A stretch of 64,000 bases of DNA from Atopobium minutum (GCA_900105895.1 FNSH01000001.1:1414501-1478500); one strand, 5' to 3'. Shown: positions 18,246-27,566, numbered from the stretch's first letter. The notes: generated by a model not told the origin, from the letters alone. Numbers and translations: made by a program.

Positions 18246-18983
18246 TTATTCAAGCTCAAAAGCACCGGTATACAGCTGGTAATACGTACCGTGAGCTGCG
18301 ATAAGATCATCGTGCGTACCACGTTCGATAATGCGACCGTGGTCCAAAACAATGATGACATCGGAATTGCGTACCGTGGATAGACGGTGTGCAATAACAA
18401 AGGTGGTACGCCCTGCCATCAAAGCATCCATACCGCGCTGCACAATAAACTCTGTACGCGTGTCAATGGAGCTGGTGGCTTCATCCAAAATCATGGCAGG
18501 TGGATCTGCCACTGCCGCGCGAGCGATGGACAAGAGCTGACGCTGACCTTGGGAAAGCTGAGCGGCATTATCGGTAAGCATAGTGTTATAGCCATCGGGC
18601 AGACGACGGATAAAGGAGTCCGCGCCTGCAAGCTTAGCAGCACCAATGCACTCATCGTCGCTTGCGTTAAGACGGCCATAGCGGATATTGTCCAGAACGG
18701 TACCGGTAAACAGGTTGGTATCCTGCAGGACCATGCCCAAAGAACGGCGCAAATCTGCCTTTTTAATCTTATTGATGTTAATGCCGTCATAGCGAATACG
18801 ACCGTCAGCAATGTCATAAAAACGGTTAATGAGGTTGGTAATGGTGGTTTTACCCGCACCTGTAGCACCAACAAACGCAACCTTCTGACCCGGTTTGGCA
18901 TACAAAGATACGTCATGCAAAACCGTGTGGTTGGGGCTGTAGCCAAAGTCTACGTGGTCCAAGACAATGTCGCCAGCAAGGGG
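18246..18983 (-). CDS. ABC exporter subunit B, 3' part (ATPase domain) after a frameshift
   Basis: This is the nucleotide-binding domain of the same gene as the 18950-20176 entry, read in another frame. Walker A is VGATGAGKTTITN, the signature is LSQGQRQLL and Walker B MILDEATSSID ends in the catalytic Glu, followed by the His-switch in VIAHRLST. It is therefore the catalytically competent half that pairs with the degenerate partner upstream. The sense is restored if one C is added to the run of five C (minus strand) at 18980-18984, giving Thr-Pro-Leu-Ala-Gly-Asp. The open frame itself extends to 19028, but no ribosome site supports an independent start. Confidence 0.85.
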   Translation of the reverse strand, partial: PLAGDIVLDHVDFGYSPNHTVLHDVSLYAKPGQKVAFVGATGAGKTTITNLINRFYDIADGRIRYDGININKIKKADLRRSLGMVLQDTNLFTGTVLDNIRYGRLNASDDECIGAAKLAGADSFIRRLPDGYNTMLTDNAAQLSQGQRQLLSIARAAVADPPAMILDEATSSIDTRTEFIVQRGMDALMAGRTTFVIAHRLSTVRNSDVIIVLDHGRIIERGTHDDLIAAHGTYYQLYTGAFELE

Positions 18984-20176
18984 GTATAGCTCAGTGTGCC
19001 ATCGTGATGAGGGTGCTTCCAGGCCCACATATCGGTGCGCTCGGGGTACTCTACCAGCTCGCCCTTCTCGTTTTTGCTGACATTGACCAGTGTTACATAG
19101 CCTTCGTCCTCCTCGGTTGTTTGATCGAGAAGGTCAAAGATACGTGCTGCACCTGCAAGGCCCATAACAATAGAGTTAATCTGACCAGAGACCTGTCCTA
19201 TAGAGGAGGTAAAGTTTTTGGTAAGCGACAGGAAGGACACGGCAATGTCAATGGTCAGTGCTGCTCCAGAGATGGATGGAGAGGGTAGGCCATTGACAAT
19301 AAAGAAGCCTCCTGCCAATGCTACCAGTGCATAGGCGAGATTGCCCAGGTTAAACAAGATAGGCAGCAGCATATTAGAAAAAATGTTTGCAGAGCGGGAA
19401 GCCTGATAGAGCTTCTCGTTAACCGCATCAAAATCTGCCTGTGTGGCCTGCTCGTGCGTAAAGACCTTGATGACCTTCTGTCCCGTCATGGCTTCTTGAG
19501 CAAAGCCCTCTACCTTTGCAAGGGATTTTTGCTGAGTTAGGAAGAAGCGTGCTGAACGCGTACCCAGCGCTTTAACTACTCCCACCATGATCACGATAAT
19601 AACCAGCACAATAAGCGTAAGGGGAATGGAGTACCACAGCATAATAAACAACACAGCACCCATGCTAATGGCTGTGGTGATCATGCTGGGCAAAGACTGA
19701 CTAATAAGCTGGCGCAGTGCATCTACATCGTTGGTGTAGTACGACATGATGTCGCCATGCTTGTTGGTGTCAAAGAAGCGAATGGGCAGGTCTTCCATGT
19801 GGTTGAACATCTTATTACGGATGTTCATCAACGTACCCTGGGTAAGGGTAGCGAGCAGCTGTGCTTGAATGCTTGCAGCAATCAAACCTGTGGCATAGAC
19901 AGCCAATAGCGTGAGGGCAATCTTTGCAACTTCTGGTTGTGCTGCCTCCCAATTCCCACTGGGGAAGTAGCGAGCAACAACAGCAATGGCTTGCTGCATA
20001 AAGACAGCAGGAATTGCAGCTGTTATTGCAGAAACAATAATACAGAGAAGGATGATGCTGGACTTGGTGGGATAAAACTCAAAGAGCATCTTGATAACGC
20101 GACCAAAGCTACCCTTTTTTGGAGCTGTGTGTTTGGTAGGAGCTTCAGCAGTCTGCTGGGTTTTCTCGTTAGCCAT
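18950..20176 (-). CDS. ABC exporter subunit B, 5' part (membrane domain), frameshifted
   Basis: This part encodes six transmembrane segments of a type IV ABC exporter, followed by the linker to the ATPase domain. The family-like sequence ends near DGTLSYTP; the last residues (LLATLSWTT) are out-of-frame sequence after a missing base at 18980-18984. Together with the 3' part the gene would give about 640 residues. The ATG at 20176 overlaps the stop of the partner subunit by eight bases and has AGGAGG nine bases upstream. A truncated product would lack ATPase, so if the shift is real the exporter is broken or depends on slippage. Confidence 0.85.
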   Translation of the reverse strand: MANEKTQQTAEAPTKHTAPKKGSFGRVIKMLFEFYPTKSSIILLCIIVSAITAAIPAVFMQQAIAVVARYFPSGNWEAAQPEVAKIALTLLAVYATGLIAASIQAQLLATLTQGTLMNIRNKMFNHMEDLPIRFFDTNKHGDIMSYYTNDVDALRQLISQSLPSMITTAISMGAVLFIMLWYSIPLTLIVLVIIVIMVGVVKALGTRSARFFLTQQKSLAKVEGFAQEAMTGQKVIKVFTHEQATQADFDAVNEKLYQASRSANIFSNMLLPILFNLGNLAYALVALAGGFFIVNGLPSPSISGAALTIDIAVSFLSLTKNFTSSIGQVSGQINSIVMGLAGAARIFDLLDQTTEEDEGYVTLVNVSKNEKGELVEYPERTDMWAWKHPHHDGTLSYTPLLATLSWTT

Positions 20177-22019
20177 GGATCTCATCCTCCTTTCCAGAAG
20201 CATCGTCGTGTGTTTGCGCGGTGCTCATCCTCTTGTCGTGCGATTCCTTATTTTGTGAGGTATAGGTCTCGCGGTAAATGTCATTGGATTTGAGCAGCTC
20301 ATCGTGGGTGCCGATGGCATCAATCTGGCCATCACGCATAACAATAATGCGATCCGCATCCTCAATGGAACTGGTGCGCTGAGCGATAATGATCTTGGTG
20401 GTTTGTGGGATAAAACTGCGGAAGCCTGCTCGAATAAGCTTGTCGGTTTTGGTATCTACAGCACTGGTGGAGTCATCCAAAATCAAAATCTTTGGATTCT
20501 TGAGCAAGGCACGAGCAATGCACAGACGTTGCTTCTGACCGCCAGAAACATTGCTACCGCCCTGTTCGATGTAGGTGTTGTACGTGTCGGGGAACTGCTG
20601 AATAAACTCGTCCGCTTGGGCAAGCTTGCAGGCGGCAACAAGTTGTTCATCGGTGGCATCGGGGTTGCCCCAGCGCAGGTTTTCTGCAATGGTGCCAGAG
20701 AACAAAACGTTGCGCTGCAATACAACGGCTACCTGGTTGCGTAGGGTGTCCAGGTCATACTCGCGCACATCGTGTCCGCCAACAAAGACGGAACCGCAGG
20801 TAACGTCATACAAGCGGCTAATAAGCTGGATGAGCGTGGATTTTGAAGAACCGGTACCACCCAAAATGCCAATGACTTCACCCGACTTGATGTGCAGGTT
20901 AATTCCCTTAAGAGCCATGCGCTCTGCTGTTTTAGAATACTCAAAGTCCACGTTATTAAAGTCAATGGAACCGTCTGGAATCTCAAACAAGGGATGTGCG
21001 GGGTTGGTGAGGTCGCTCTTCTCGATAAGAACCTCGCAGATGCGGCGTGCGCTTTCTTCGGACATGGTAATCATGACAAACACCATGGATAGCATCATGA
21101 GTGCCATGAGCATAGAGAAACCATAGGTGATAAGAGCGCTCATCTGGCCAACACCAAGATTTTGCCCCTGCGAGCTTACAACAATCTGAGAGCCAACGTA
21201 TACAACAAACAAGTAAATGACGTCGATCGAGAAGTTAAAGAGAGGAGAGGTCCATGCCAAGATACGCTCTACATGCATAAAGTCATGGAAGAGATTGCCC
21301 GAGGCGGTATTGAACTTCTGTTTTTCAAAGTCTTCACGCACATACGACTTAACTACGCGGATACCAGAAACGTTTTCTTCCACCGACTCATTGAGGGCAT
21401 CGTATTTCTTAAAAATCTTATGGAAGATGGGCATGACGTAAAGGGTAATGCGGAAGATAATAAATCCCAGCACAAACGCCACTACTATGTACAGGGCAGC
21501 CATGGGACCACCCGTTAAAAATGCCATGATAATGGCAAAGATGCCCATTAAAGGACTGCGTACTGCCAGGCGGATCATCATCATGAACGACAGCTGCACA
21601 TTGGTAACGTCTGTTGTAAGACGGGTTACCAATGAGTTTGTAGAGAAGCGATCGATATTGGAAAATGAGAATTTCTGGATTCGTGCAAAGATATCATGAC
21701 GTAGATTGCGTGCCATGCCAGCCGATGCTACAGAACCCGTGTAGCCAGCAGCACCGCCAAAGGTCAAAGAAACCAGGGCCATGCCAATAAGAATACCAGC
21801 ATAGTGGGCAATAACGCTTAAATCTGCACCGGTAGAAATGATGTTAATGAGCTGGGCCGTCACAAAAGGAATAGAGACTTCTACTACAACTTCGCCCAGA
21901 ACGAGTAGCGGAGTAACAAGAGAGACCGTTTTAAATTCGCGAAGGCTCTTGCCGATAATGGACACAATATCGCGAAAGCTCAGATTTTTTGCTGTACTGC
22001 CAAGGGTGTTTTCTGCCAT
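20169..22019 (-). CDS. ABC exporter subunit A with degenerate ATP site (LmrC/BmrC-like)
   Basis: The 616-residue fused membrane-ATPase subunit belongs to the multidrug/lipid exporter class. Six transmembrane helices occupy about 30-325. The ATPase domain has Walker A GGTGSSKST (about 387-395), signature NVSGGQKQRL (about 490-499) and Walker B LILDDSTSAVD, where Asp replaces the usual catalytic Glu. The His-switch position reads IIAQRTSS, with Gln. Such losses mark the non-catalytic half of heterodimeric exporters, whose partner here is the next gene. The start overlaps the MarR stop by one base (TAATG). Confidence 0.93.
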   Translation of the reverse strand: MAENTLGSTAKNLSFRDIVSIIGKSLREFKTVSLVTPLLVLGEVVVEVSIPFVTAQLINIISTGADLSVIAHYAGILIGMALVSLTFGGAAGYTGSVASAGMARNLRHDIFARIQKFSFSNIDRFSTNSLVTRLTTDVTNVQLSFMMMIRLAVRSPLMGIFAIIMAFLTGGPMAALYIVVAFVLGFIIFRITLYVMPIFHKIFKKYDALNESVEENVSGIRVVKSYVREDFEKQKFNTASGNLFHDFMHVERILAWTSPLFNFSIDVIYLFVVYVGSQIVVSSQGQNLGVGQMSALITYGFSMLMALMMLSMVFVMITMSEESARRICEVLIEKSDLTNPAHPLFEIPDGSIDFNNVDFEYSKTAERMALKGINLHIKSGEVIGILGGTGSSKSTLIQLISRLYDVTCGSVFVGGHDVREYDLDTLRNQVAVVLQRNVLFSGTIAENLRWGNPDATDEQLVAACKLAQADEFIQQFPDTYNTYIEQGGSNVSGGQKQRLCIARALLKNPKILILDDSTSAVDTKTDKLIRAGFRSFIPQTTKIIIAQRTSSIEDADRIIVMRDGQIDAIGTHDELLKSNDIYRETYTSQNKESHDKRMSTAQTHDDASGKEDEIHG

Positions 22020-22471
22020 TAGCTCTCCTTTCTATTCCAGTTGGTAATGATCGTCATAAGGGTATTAAGGAGCTCTTCTTGTTCTTCTTGGGATAGGAAC
22101 GAGAGAGCCTGTTGTTCAAATTGCTTACGATCTTCCATGAGTTGGGTTGCTCGTTGTATTCCCTGTTGGGTGAGAAAGACTTCAAACTGGCGTTTATCGG
22201 TCTCAGATTTAGAGCGCCGTATATAGCCCTCATCCTCTATCTTGCCAAGCACCTCTGAAAGTGAGGCAGAGGTAATACTCATGGCTTCCTGCAGATCTCT
22301 TTGTGCCATATGATTGTCATGACGATAGAGCTTGGTAAGTACATGATCTCTACCAGCGCGTCCACCACGAGAGAAATACATATAGTGACCAAGTGAGCCA
22401 ATACAAGCAAGAATCTTACGCGTAGTTTCCCAATCTGAAGGAGGAACCCAAAGCGGTTTATCCGTATTCAT
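22019..22471 (-). CDS. MarR-family regulator of the ABC exporter
   Basis: This 150-residue winged-helix regulator is the first gene of the operon and is coupled to subunit A by a one-base overlap. The helix-turn-helix region is MAQRDLQEAMSITSASLSEV, followed by the wing RRSKSETDKRQFEVFLT. MarR proteins next to drug exporters usually repress their own operon and release DNA when a ligand binds. A 14-bp inverted repeat (22521-22564) upstream is a candidate operator. The ribosome site is AAGGAAGG. The ligand is unknown. Confidence 0.9.
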   Translation of the reverse strand: MNTDKPLWVPPSDWETTRKILACIGSLGHYMYFSRGGRAGRDHVLTKLYRHDNHMAQRDLQEAMSITSASLSEVLGKIEDEGYIRRSKSETDKRQFEVFLTQQGIQRATQLMEDRKQFEQQALSFLSQEEQEELLNTLMTIITNWNRKES

Positions 22472-22520
22472 AGCTACCTTCCTTTTTTATTGTCGCGTAA
22501 TTTTATACCCCAGAAAACGT

Positions 22521-22564
22521 GATTGCTAGGTCCCTTCTAAATAATTACAAGGAACCTAGCAATC
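22521..22564. promoter_or_regulatory. 14-bp inverted repeat upstream of the MarR-ABC operon
   Basis: The arms 22521-22534 and 22551-22564 are complementary at 13 of 14 positions, with a 16-base AT-rich spacer. A TATAAA-like -10 lies at about 22500-22506 on the minus strand, so the repeat would overlap or adjoin the -35 region. No T run follows on either strand, which argues for an operator rather than a metG terminator. Confidence 0.5.
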
Positions 22565-22668
22565 TTCACATTTCCAGAGAGACAAGAAGAAGGCGCTGCA
22601 TATATCAGGATATTCATATCCTATGCTTAGCAGGCTTTTTATGGTGCATAACCATTGTAAGTTGTAAG

Positions 22669-24693
22669 CTACTTGCCCTGGCTCTCATGCTTAGTAAAGA
22701 AGTCAAAACGGGGTGGGAGGACTTTGAGTATGTGAGTACCCGCAGCTTCACCGAGCTTCTCTGCAAGTTGAGCGGGAGTATCAAACGCATGCTCCCAGCT
22801 AAAGAAGAAGTCAGGATCAAAGTTGAGATAGTCACAAATGGTCTCACAGCCAAAGGGTGCTGCAGCATGCATAAGCAAGGTAGTGGTACGCAAAGCAGCA
22901 AACGCATCTGCTAAGGCTTGTTCATATGCTGCGGGGTCTCCTTGGCTTGCTTTGGATGCATCTCCCCAGCGCTTGTTTGCAGCACGTGCAAAATCTTCCA
23001 CGGTAGACAAGGCAGAGTGGGCATCAAAGATATATGCAGATTTCTCAAACGCTAAAATGGCCTGAGTGCACTCATCCACAACCTCAGAGTGTGCTGCAAC
23101 GCAAGGGAGCTTTCCGCCCAGTGCATTTTGTGCGCCATAAAAGCAACTACGAGCCAAGCGATTAAAGATGTTAGTAAGAAAAGCGCTTTCCTTAAGGGCG
23201 GGATCTGCCACACGAGGGTCATCTTTTACAAGGACATCGGTACCAGTCTTTTTGTCCTTATGGCTTACGCTTGTATCATACGGTTTAGGAGAAAAACTTA
23301 CCGCCTTTTGATCCAAAGCCAGGCTAAGCCAGTGACAACGCAGCTGTTCTGGCGTGTAATGCTCCAGCAGTTCTGCTGCCATAGGAGGTTTGATTTCCCC
23401 AGAACTTGAAGCCTTCTTGTTCATAAACAAGATGTGATAGTTGGCAAGAGGCGTGTCTTGCTTAAGACCCCAATCCAGAGCTTCCCAGAGAGCAGGTTGT
23501 GCTACGCAATAAAAGTAGATGTTGTCTTGACCAATAAACTGGAATACCTGGGCATCTTCAGAAGTCCACCAATCGCGCCAGTCAGTGGTGGAATAACAAC
23601 CTTCTGATGCTGTTGCTAAGGCGGTTTGCGTAAAGCTGATGGGAGCCCACAGACTTTCGGGCCAGCACCATACGGTCAGATCAGATGTTTCTTCGATAAC
23701 TGGAGCGGGAACACCCCAGCTAATATTGCCTGTAATACGGAAGGGTAGCAGGGTTTTTCCGGTACGAAAACGGATTCCAGCCGCCTCGAACGTCTCGCGA
23801 GCTTTGTCACGATCAGACCAGGTGGCAAACGTGAGCGAGAAGGAAGATTGATTGCCTACAGCTTCGGTAAGGCCGTGCGCAGGAAGCTGATCTTTAACGG
23901 CGTCATACTGCTCACGGAATTTATTCTGGATGTATACAATGGGATCAACCAAAGACTCGCGTACCGTCTTAGTAACCACGGCACGTACCTGCGGATCTAC
24001 ATCCCACTCATCCATAAGCTGTTCAAGCTCGTGGCGAAATGCGGGCAGATCAAAGTACCAGTTATCCACGGGGCGTAGCTCGGGTGTAGCGCCTGTGAGC
24101 TGAGATACCGGAGCAATGAGCTCCTCGGGGTTAAATTGATGGCCAAGGTCACACTCGTCTGCATAGGCTTTTTCTGATTTGCAGCCGCGCACTGGACAGT
24201 GCCCACGAACCTGGCGACCATTCAGGAACTGACCAGCTTGTGGGTCATAGAACTGGCGGGTGCTTTGCTTATGTAAGTAGCCTCGCTCATACAAACGCTG
24301 TATAACAGCGGCGGTAAGCTTATTGTGAAAGCTTGCAGCTGGCTCTAAACCAGAACCAGCATACAGATCTAAAGAAACACCGTAGGCAGCAAGTGCCGAC
24401 TTCTGCGCGTTATGATTCTCGGTAACGTAATCAATAATCGTGCCGGTGTAGCCCTCATCTTCCTTGCGCTTGCGGTAGCCCTCCATAATGGGGGAGCCAT
24501 AGCAGTCTGTACCAGAAACAAACAACACGTTTTGTTTTCCTAGGCGGTCACGCAAAAAACGAGCAAAGAAGTCTGCTGGTACAAAAACACCAGCAATATG
24601 CCCAAAATGCAGGTTTTTGTTGCCGTAAGGCATGCCAGCAGTAATAACGGCACGCGCAGGAAACACGGGACGATTGGTGCTATCGACTGCCAT
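22669..24693 (-). CDS. metG: Methionyl-tRNA synthetase with altered KMSKS loop
   Basis: This 674-residue class I synthetase charges tRNA-Met. The HIGH motif appears as HFGH (29-32), and FVSGTDCYGSPI follows. A zinc-knuckle region with CPVRGC and CDLGH lies near 165-185. The tRNA-binding helix bundle at the C-terminus includes the family-like FNRLARSCFYGAQNAL. The second catalytic loop reads NKKASSSGE near residue 425 instead of KMSKS. The protein ends without the dimerising EMAP-like domain seen in many MetRS. It is the first gene of a minus-strand stretch leading to the MarR operon. GAAAGG precedes the ATG. Confidence 0.85.
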   Translation of the reverse strand: MAVDSTNRPVFPARAVITAGMPYGNKNLHFGHIAGVFVPADFFARFLRDRLGKQNVLFVSGTDCYGSPIMEGYRKRKEDEGYTGTIIDYVTENHNAQKSALAAYGVSLDLYAGSGLEPAASFHNKLTAAVIQRLYERGYLHKQSTRQFYDPQAGQFLNGRQVRGHCPVRGCKSEKAYADECDLGHQFNPEELIAPVSQLTGATPELRPVDNWYFDLPAFRHELEQLMDEWDVDPQVRAVVTKTVRESLVDPIVYIQNKFREQYDAVKDQLPAHGLTEAVGNQSSFSLTFATWSDRDKARETFEAAGIRFRTGKTLLPFRITGNISWGVPAPVIEETSDLTVWCWPESLWAPISFTQTALATASEGCYSTTDWRDWWTSEDAQVFQFIGQDNIYFYCVAQPALWEALDWGLKQDTPLANYHILFMNKKASSSGEIKPPMAAELLEHYTPEQLRCHWLSLALDQKAVSFSPKPYDTSVSHKDKKTGTDVLVKDDPRVADPALKESAFLTNIFNRLARSCFYGAQNALGGKLPCVAAHSEVVDECTQAILAFEKSAYIFDAHSALSTVEDFARAANKRWGDASKASQGDPAAYEQALADAFAALRTTTLLMHAAAPFGCETICDYLNFDPDFFFSWEHAFDTPAQLAEKLGEAAGTHILKVLPPRFDFFTKHESQGK

Positions 24694-24778
24694 GAGAAAC
24701 CTTTCATGTTGTTATATAAGCGCGCATGCGCCCATAGATAGTTGCTCTAATCTATTTAGTATCGCACAACTAAGGTGC

Positions 24779-25513
24779 TTATTTGGTCTCCAGAATTGCG
24801 CGCGTAAGCTCAGACGCACTGCTTACAATATGCTTTGCACCACAGTGCTCCAGATAGCTGTGCTCTCTAAAGCCCCAGTCTACAGCAATGCAGTCCAGAC
24901 TCGCATTATGAGCGGTGAGAAGATCAATTTCTGTGTCTCCAATATAGACAGCCTGGGCATTCGGGTTATTTATTTTTGCTTGTAGCTCATGAAGCGCAAT
25001 CAGAGTTGTATCTGCTGCGGGTTTACGAGCAATAGTGGGACTCAAGCCCGTAGCAGATGCCATGATGTCCCCAAAGTGTAGCTTTGACAGGCGCTTGACC
25101 TCACTATCCATTTTGTTAGAAACCACAGCACAAGGTATGTTGGCGCCTTGGAGGGCAGCAAGCATGTCACAGATGCCGGGATAAGGCAGCGTGTGATCAT
25201 TACTATGCAGCTGATAATGTGCGCTAAAAGCCTTATTGAGCTGCTCGATCTTGTGCATGTCAAGACCTAAATCCTGTGCAGTTGTGCTGTCTCCCAAGGC
25301 TAGCAGGGTATTAAGAGATGCACCTTCAAGTGCTGCAAAGGCACGTGCGCAGGCAATTGTTGAACCACTGCCAAAAAAATGTGCAGCGTCGTTTGGAGTA
25401 AAGCAGCTCTGGTGACCAAGCGCGTGCATGGCATGGTTGAGTGAGATAGCAAGGTCTGTGGTGGTGTCAAGCAGTGTTCCATCCAGGTCAAACAAAACAA
25501 TATCGTAGGACAT
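24779..25513 (-). CDS. HAD-superfamily phosphatase, Gph-like
   Basis: This 244-residue protein is the third HAD phosphatase of the window. It shows VLFDLDGTLLDTTTDL (nucleophile), AVVSNKMDSEV (motif II), the conserved lysine in IARKPAADT and YIGDTEIDLLTA (motif IV). A helical cap with the FFGSG loop lies between them. The DTTTDLAISLNHA start is typical of phosphoglycolate phosphatases. The gene ends close behind metG on the same strand and follows the small membrane-protein gene by 10 bases, so it may be co-transcribed with it. Confidence 0.88.
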   Translation of the reverse strand: MSYDIVLFDLDGTLLDTTTDLAISLNHAMHALGHQSCFTPNDAAHFFGSGSTIACARAFAALEGASLNTLLALGDSTTAQDLGLDMHKIEQLNKAFSAHYQLHSNDHTLPYPGICDMLAALQGANIPCAVVSNKMDSEVKRLSKLHFGDIMASATGLSPTIARKPAADTTLIALHELQAKINNPNAQAVYIGDTEIDLLTAHNASLDCIAVDWGFREHSYLEHCGAKHIVSSASELTRAILETK

Positions 25514-25523
25514 AACAGGCTTT

Positions 25524-26054
25524 CTACTTGTTCTTCTTGCTGGATTTACTGGACTTGGTTGGCCTTTTAGCCTTAGGTTTCTTATCGGCGTTTTCCAAAA
25601 GCTTTGCCTCTTTTTGGACCTTTCGGAATAAAACGACTAAAACAAGACCAGAAGCAGCAGTAATGCCAATAGCAATCAAACGCACGGTGGTAAGAGGAGA
25701 GGTGCGCAAAACGCTTTCTTGGTTAAAGAACATATGACCATTTTGCAGATAGGTAGTGGTAATCTCTCCCACCTCTGGCTTGAACCTCATGTCAGTATCT
25801 ACCAAGCGAAATTGCCTATTTTTGTAAGATACAACCACTTTGTACTTAAAGGTTGAGGGATCTACCTCTTTGGAGACCACCGTTGATTTGCAGGGCAGAT
25901 AGTCAAAAACAAGAATCTTGCGTGCGATATTAATACCTAAGCTCAGTAGCAAGCAAATGATAAACACAATCAATGCAATGTGAGCACGGCGTTTGGTAGG
26001 AGTGGTTTGCGGTACCGCGGTTTGTGGCAACTTTGTAGGAGTGTTCTCTGACAT
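25524..26054 (-). CDS. Small two-helix membrane protein of unknown function
   Basis: The 176-residue product has two predicted transmembrane segments, HIALIVFIICLLLSLGINIA (about 25-44) and VRLIAIGITAASGLVLVVLF (about 123-142). Between them lies an extracytoplasmic domain of about 75 residues, and a very lysine-rich tail follows. The outer domain reads like a DUF3592-type small beta domain, though this is only an impression. I chose the ATG at 26054; an in-frame ATG at 26069 is possible, as neither has a strong ribosome site. It lies just upstream of the HAD gene on the same strand. Confidence 0.65.
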   Translation of the reverse strand: MSENTPTKLPQTAVPQTTPTKRRAHIALIVFIICLLLSLGINIARKILVFDYLPCKSTVVSKEVDPSTFKYKVVVSYKNRQFRLVDTDMRFKPEVGEITTTYLQNGHMFFNQESVLRTSPLTTVRLIAIGITAASGLVLVVLFRKVQKEAKLLENADKKPKAKRPTKSSKSSKKNK

Positions 26055-26124
26055 ATAAAGCCCTATCATATCTGGATGTGTACAAAATTATATGTGTATA
26101 AAGTATATTTGCTCTTTAAGAATA

Positions 26125-26146
26125 GCGTCCCTTATGCGTCCCTTAT
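26125..26146. repeat. Perfect 11-bp tandem duplication upstream of pyrE
   Basis: GCGTCCCTTAT occurs twice head-to-tail (26125-26135, 26136-26146) in the divergent promoter region between the small membrane protein and pyrE. Confidence 0.7.
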
Positions 26147-26291
26147 ATATGTGTGCGTAGCTTCTCGGTTAAAGGTTCAACAATGCATATTACAATCAGA
26201 TACACCGCTAGAATGTATCCGTACAAAAAATGCAAACACAGGCAAGTGATTTTACCTGCAGGTGAGAGCAACTCTACGAAAGAGGTAGGTC

Positions 26292-26930
26292 ATGGCAACT
26301 AAAGCCACCATTGCACATGCTCTTTTGTCTATTAAGGCAGTGTTTTTAAAGCCCGATGACCCCTTTACTTGGGCAAGCGGTATCAAGAGTCCTATCTATT
26401 GCGACAATCGTCTTACGCTAAGCTACCCTGAGGTTCGCACCCTCATAGATGAGGCTCTTGCCGATAAAAGCCGTGAGCTGTATCCCGAGGTAGAAATGCT
26501 TATGGGTACGTCTACTGCAGGTATTGCTCACGCTGCCATTGCTGCAGATAGACTGGGCATTCCCATGGGTTATGTGCGTGGTTTTGCCAAGGATCATGGC
26601 CGCAAGAATCAGATTGAAGGCCGTGTGTCTGAGGGCGAAAAAATTGTAGTGATTGAAGACCTCATCTCTACAGGCGGTTCTGTTTTGGACTGTGTGCGTC
26701 CTTTGCGTGAGGTGGGAGCAAACGTGCTGGGTGTTGTATCCATCTTTACCTATGGTATGCAAAAGGGCTTGGATCGTCTTGCCGCAGACGCGGTAGAAAA
26801 CACCAGCTTGTGTGATCTGGATACCCTGGTAGAAGTTGCTGTGGAGGAGGGTTATATCAAGCCTGAGGATAAGGCACGCCTGTTGGCATTTCGTGACAAT
26901 CCCTCTGATGAGAGCTGGATGACCCGTTAG
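26292..26930 (+). CDS. pyrE: Orotate phosphoribosyltransferase
   Basis: The 212-residue enzyme joins orotate to PRPP to make OMP in pyrimidine synthesis. The PRPP-binding motif is VVIEDLISTGGS (about 118-129). The flexible catalytic-loop region reads RGFAKDHGRKNQIEG and the N-terminus ASGIKSPIYCDNR, both family-like. Other pyrimidine genes are absent nearby. GAAAGAGG precedes the ATG. The stop directly abuts the queH start, so the two are co-translated. Confidence 0.95.
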   Translation: MATKATIAHALLSIKAVFLKPDDPFTWASGIKSPIYCDNRLTLSYPEVRTLIDEALADKSRELYPEVEMLMGTSTAGIAHAAIAADRLGIPMGYVRGFAKDHGRKNQIEGRVSEGEKIVVIEDLISTGGSVLDCVRPLREVGANVLGVVSIFTYGMQKGLDRLAADAVENTSLCDLDTLVEVAVEEGYIKPEDKARLLAFRDNPSDESWMTR

Positions 26931-27566
26931 ATGGCATTCCAACAATATGAGCGTACACCGCTCCTTCTTCATGCCTGTTGCGCACCCTGTTCTATAGAGC
27001 CCATCCTTCATTTGCGTGAAGAGGGCTTTGAGCCTACTATCTGCTGGACTAATCCTAATATCCAGCCGATAGAAGAACATGATCTACGCCTAGAGACTAT
27101 GCGTATGTATGCAAAGGATTTGGGCCTTGATCTCATTGTGGCGTCCGATGATCGAGCTGGCTGGGAACGCCGGGTTGCTGGTTTGGGCTTTGATCGTGAG
27201 CGGAGGTGTCGGGCATGTTATGCGCAGCGCCTTGCCGAGCTGTGTCGTGTGGCAAAACAACGAGATTTTTCTTTTGTGTCCACCACGCTTGTAGTGTCTC
27301 CTTATCAGCTGTTTGATGTCTGCCATGATGTGCTCAAAAAACTGTGCGATGCACAAGGTCTTACTATGGTGTGGCGCGATTTTCGCCCGTATTACCCTGA
27401 AGCTACACGCTTGTCTCGCGAGGCAGGTATGTATAGGCAAAATTACTGTGGCTGTCGATTTTCTGCTGCGGAAGCGGCCTTTGACAGGCATGAGATACGA
27501 GATGAGCGCAAGGCAGCTAAAGCAGCTGAGCGCGCAAAGAGGCAATCGAAAGCCCACGTTTCTTAG
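26931..27566 (+). CDS. queH: Epoxyqueuosine reductase QueH
   Basis: QueH performs the last step of queuosine synthesis, reducing epoxyqueuosine in tRNA; it is the non-cobalamin alternative to QueG. The 211-residue protein has the family cysteines: HACCAPCS (14-21), RCRACYAQRL (about 85-94) and QNYCGCRFS (about 180). These hold a 4Fe-4S cluster, a second metal and a redox disulfide. The C-terminal 25 residues are a Lys/Arg/Ala helix. It starts right at the pyrE stop and lies 31 bases before queA, which acts one step earlier. Confidence 0.93.
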   Translation: MAFQQYERTPLLLHACCAPCSIEPILHLREEGFEPTICWTNPNIQPIEEHDLRLETMRMYAKDLGLDLIVASDDRAGWERRVAGLGFDRERRCRACYAQRLAELCRVAKQRDFSFVSTTLVVSPYQLFDVCHDVLKKLCDAQGLTMVWRDFRPYYPEATRLSREAGMYRQNYCGCRFSAAEAAFDRHEIRDERKAAKAAERAKRQSKAHVS

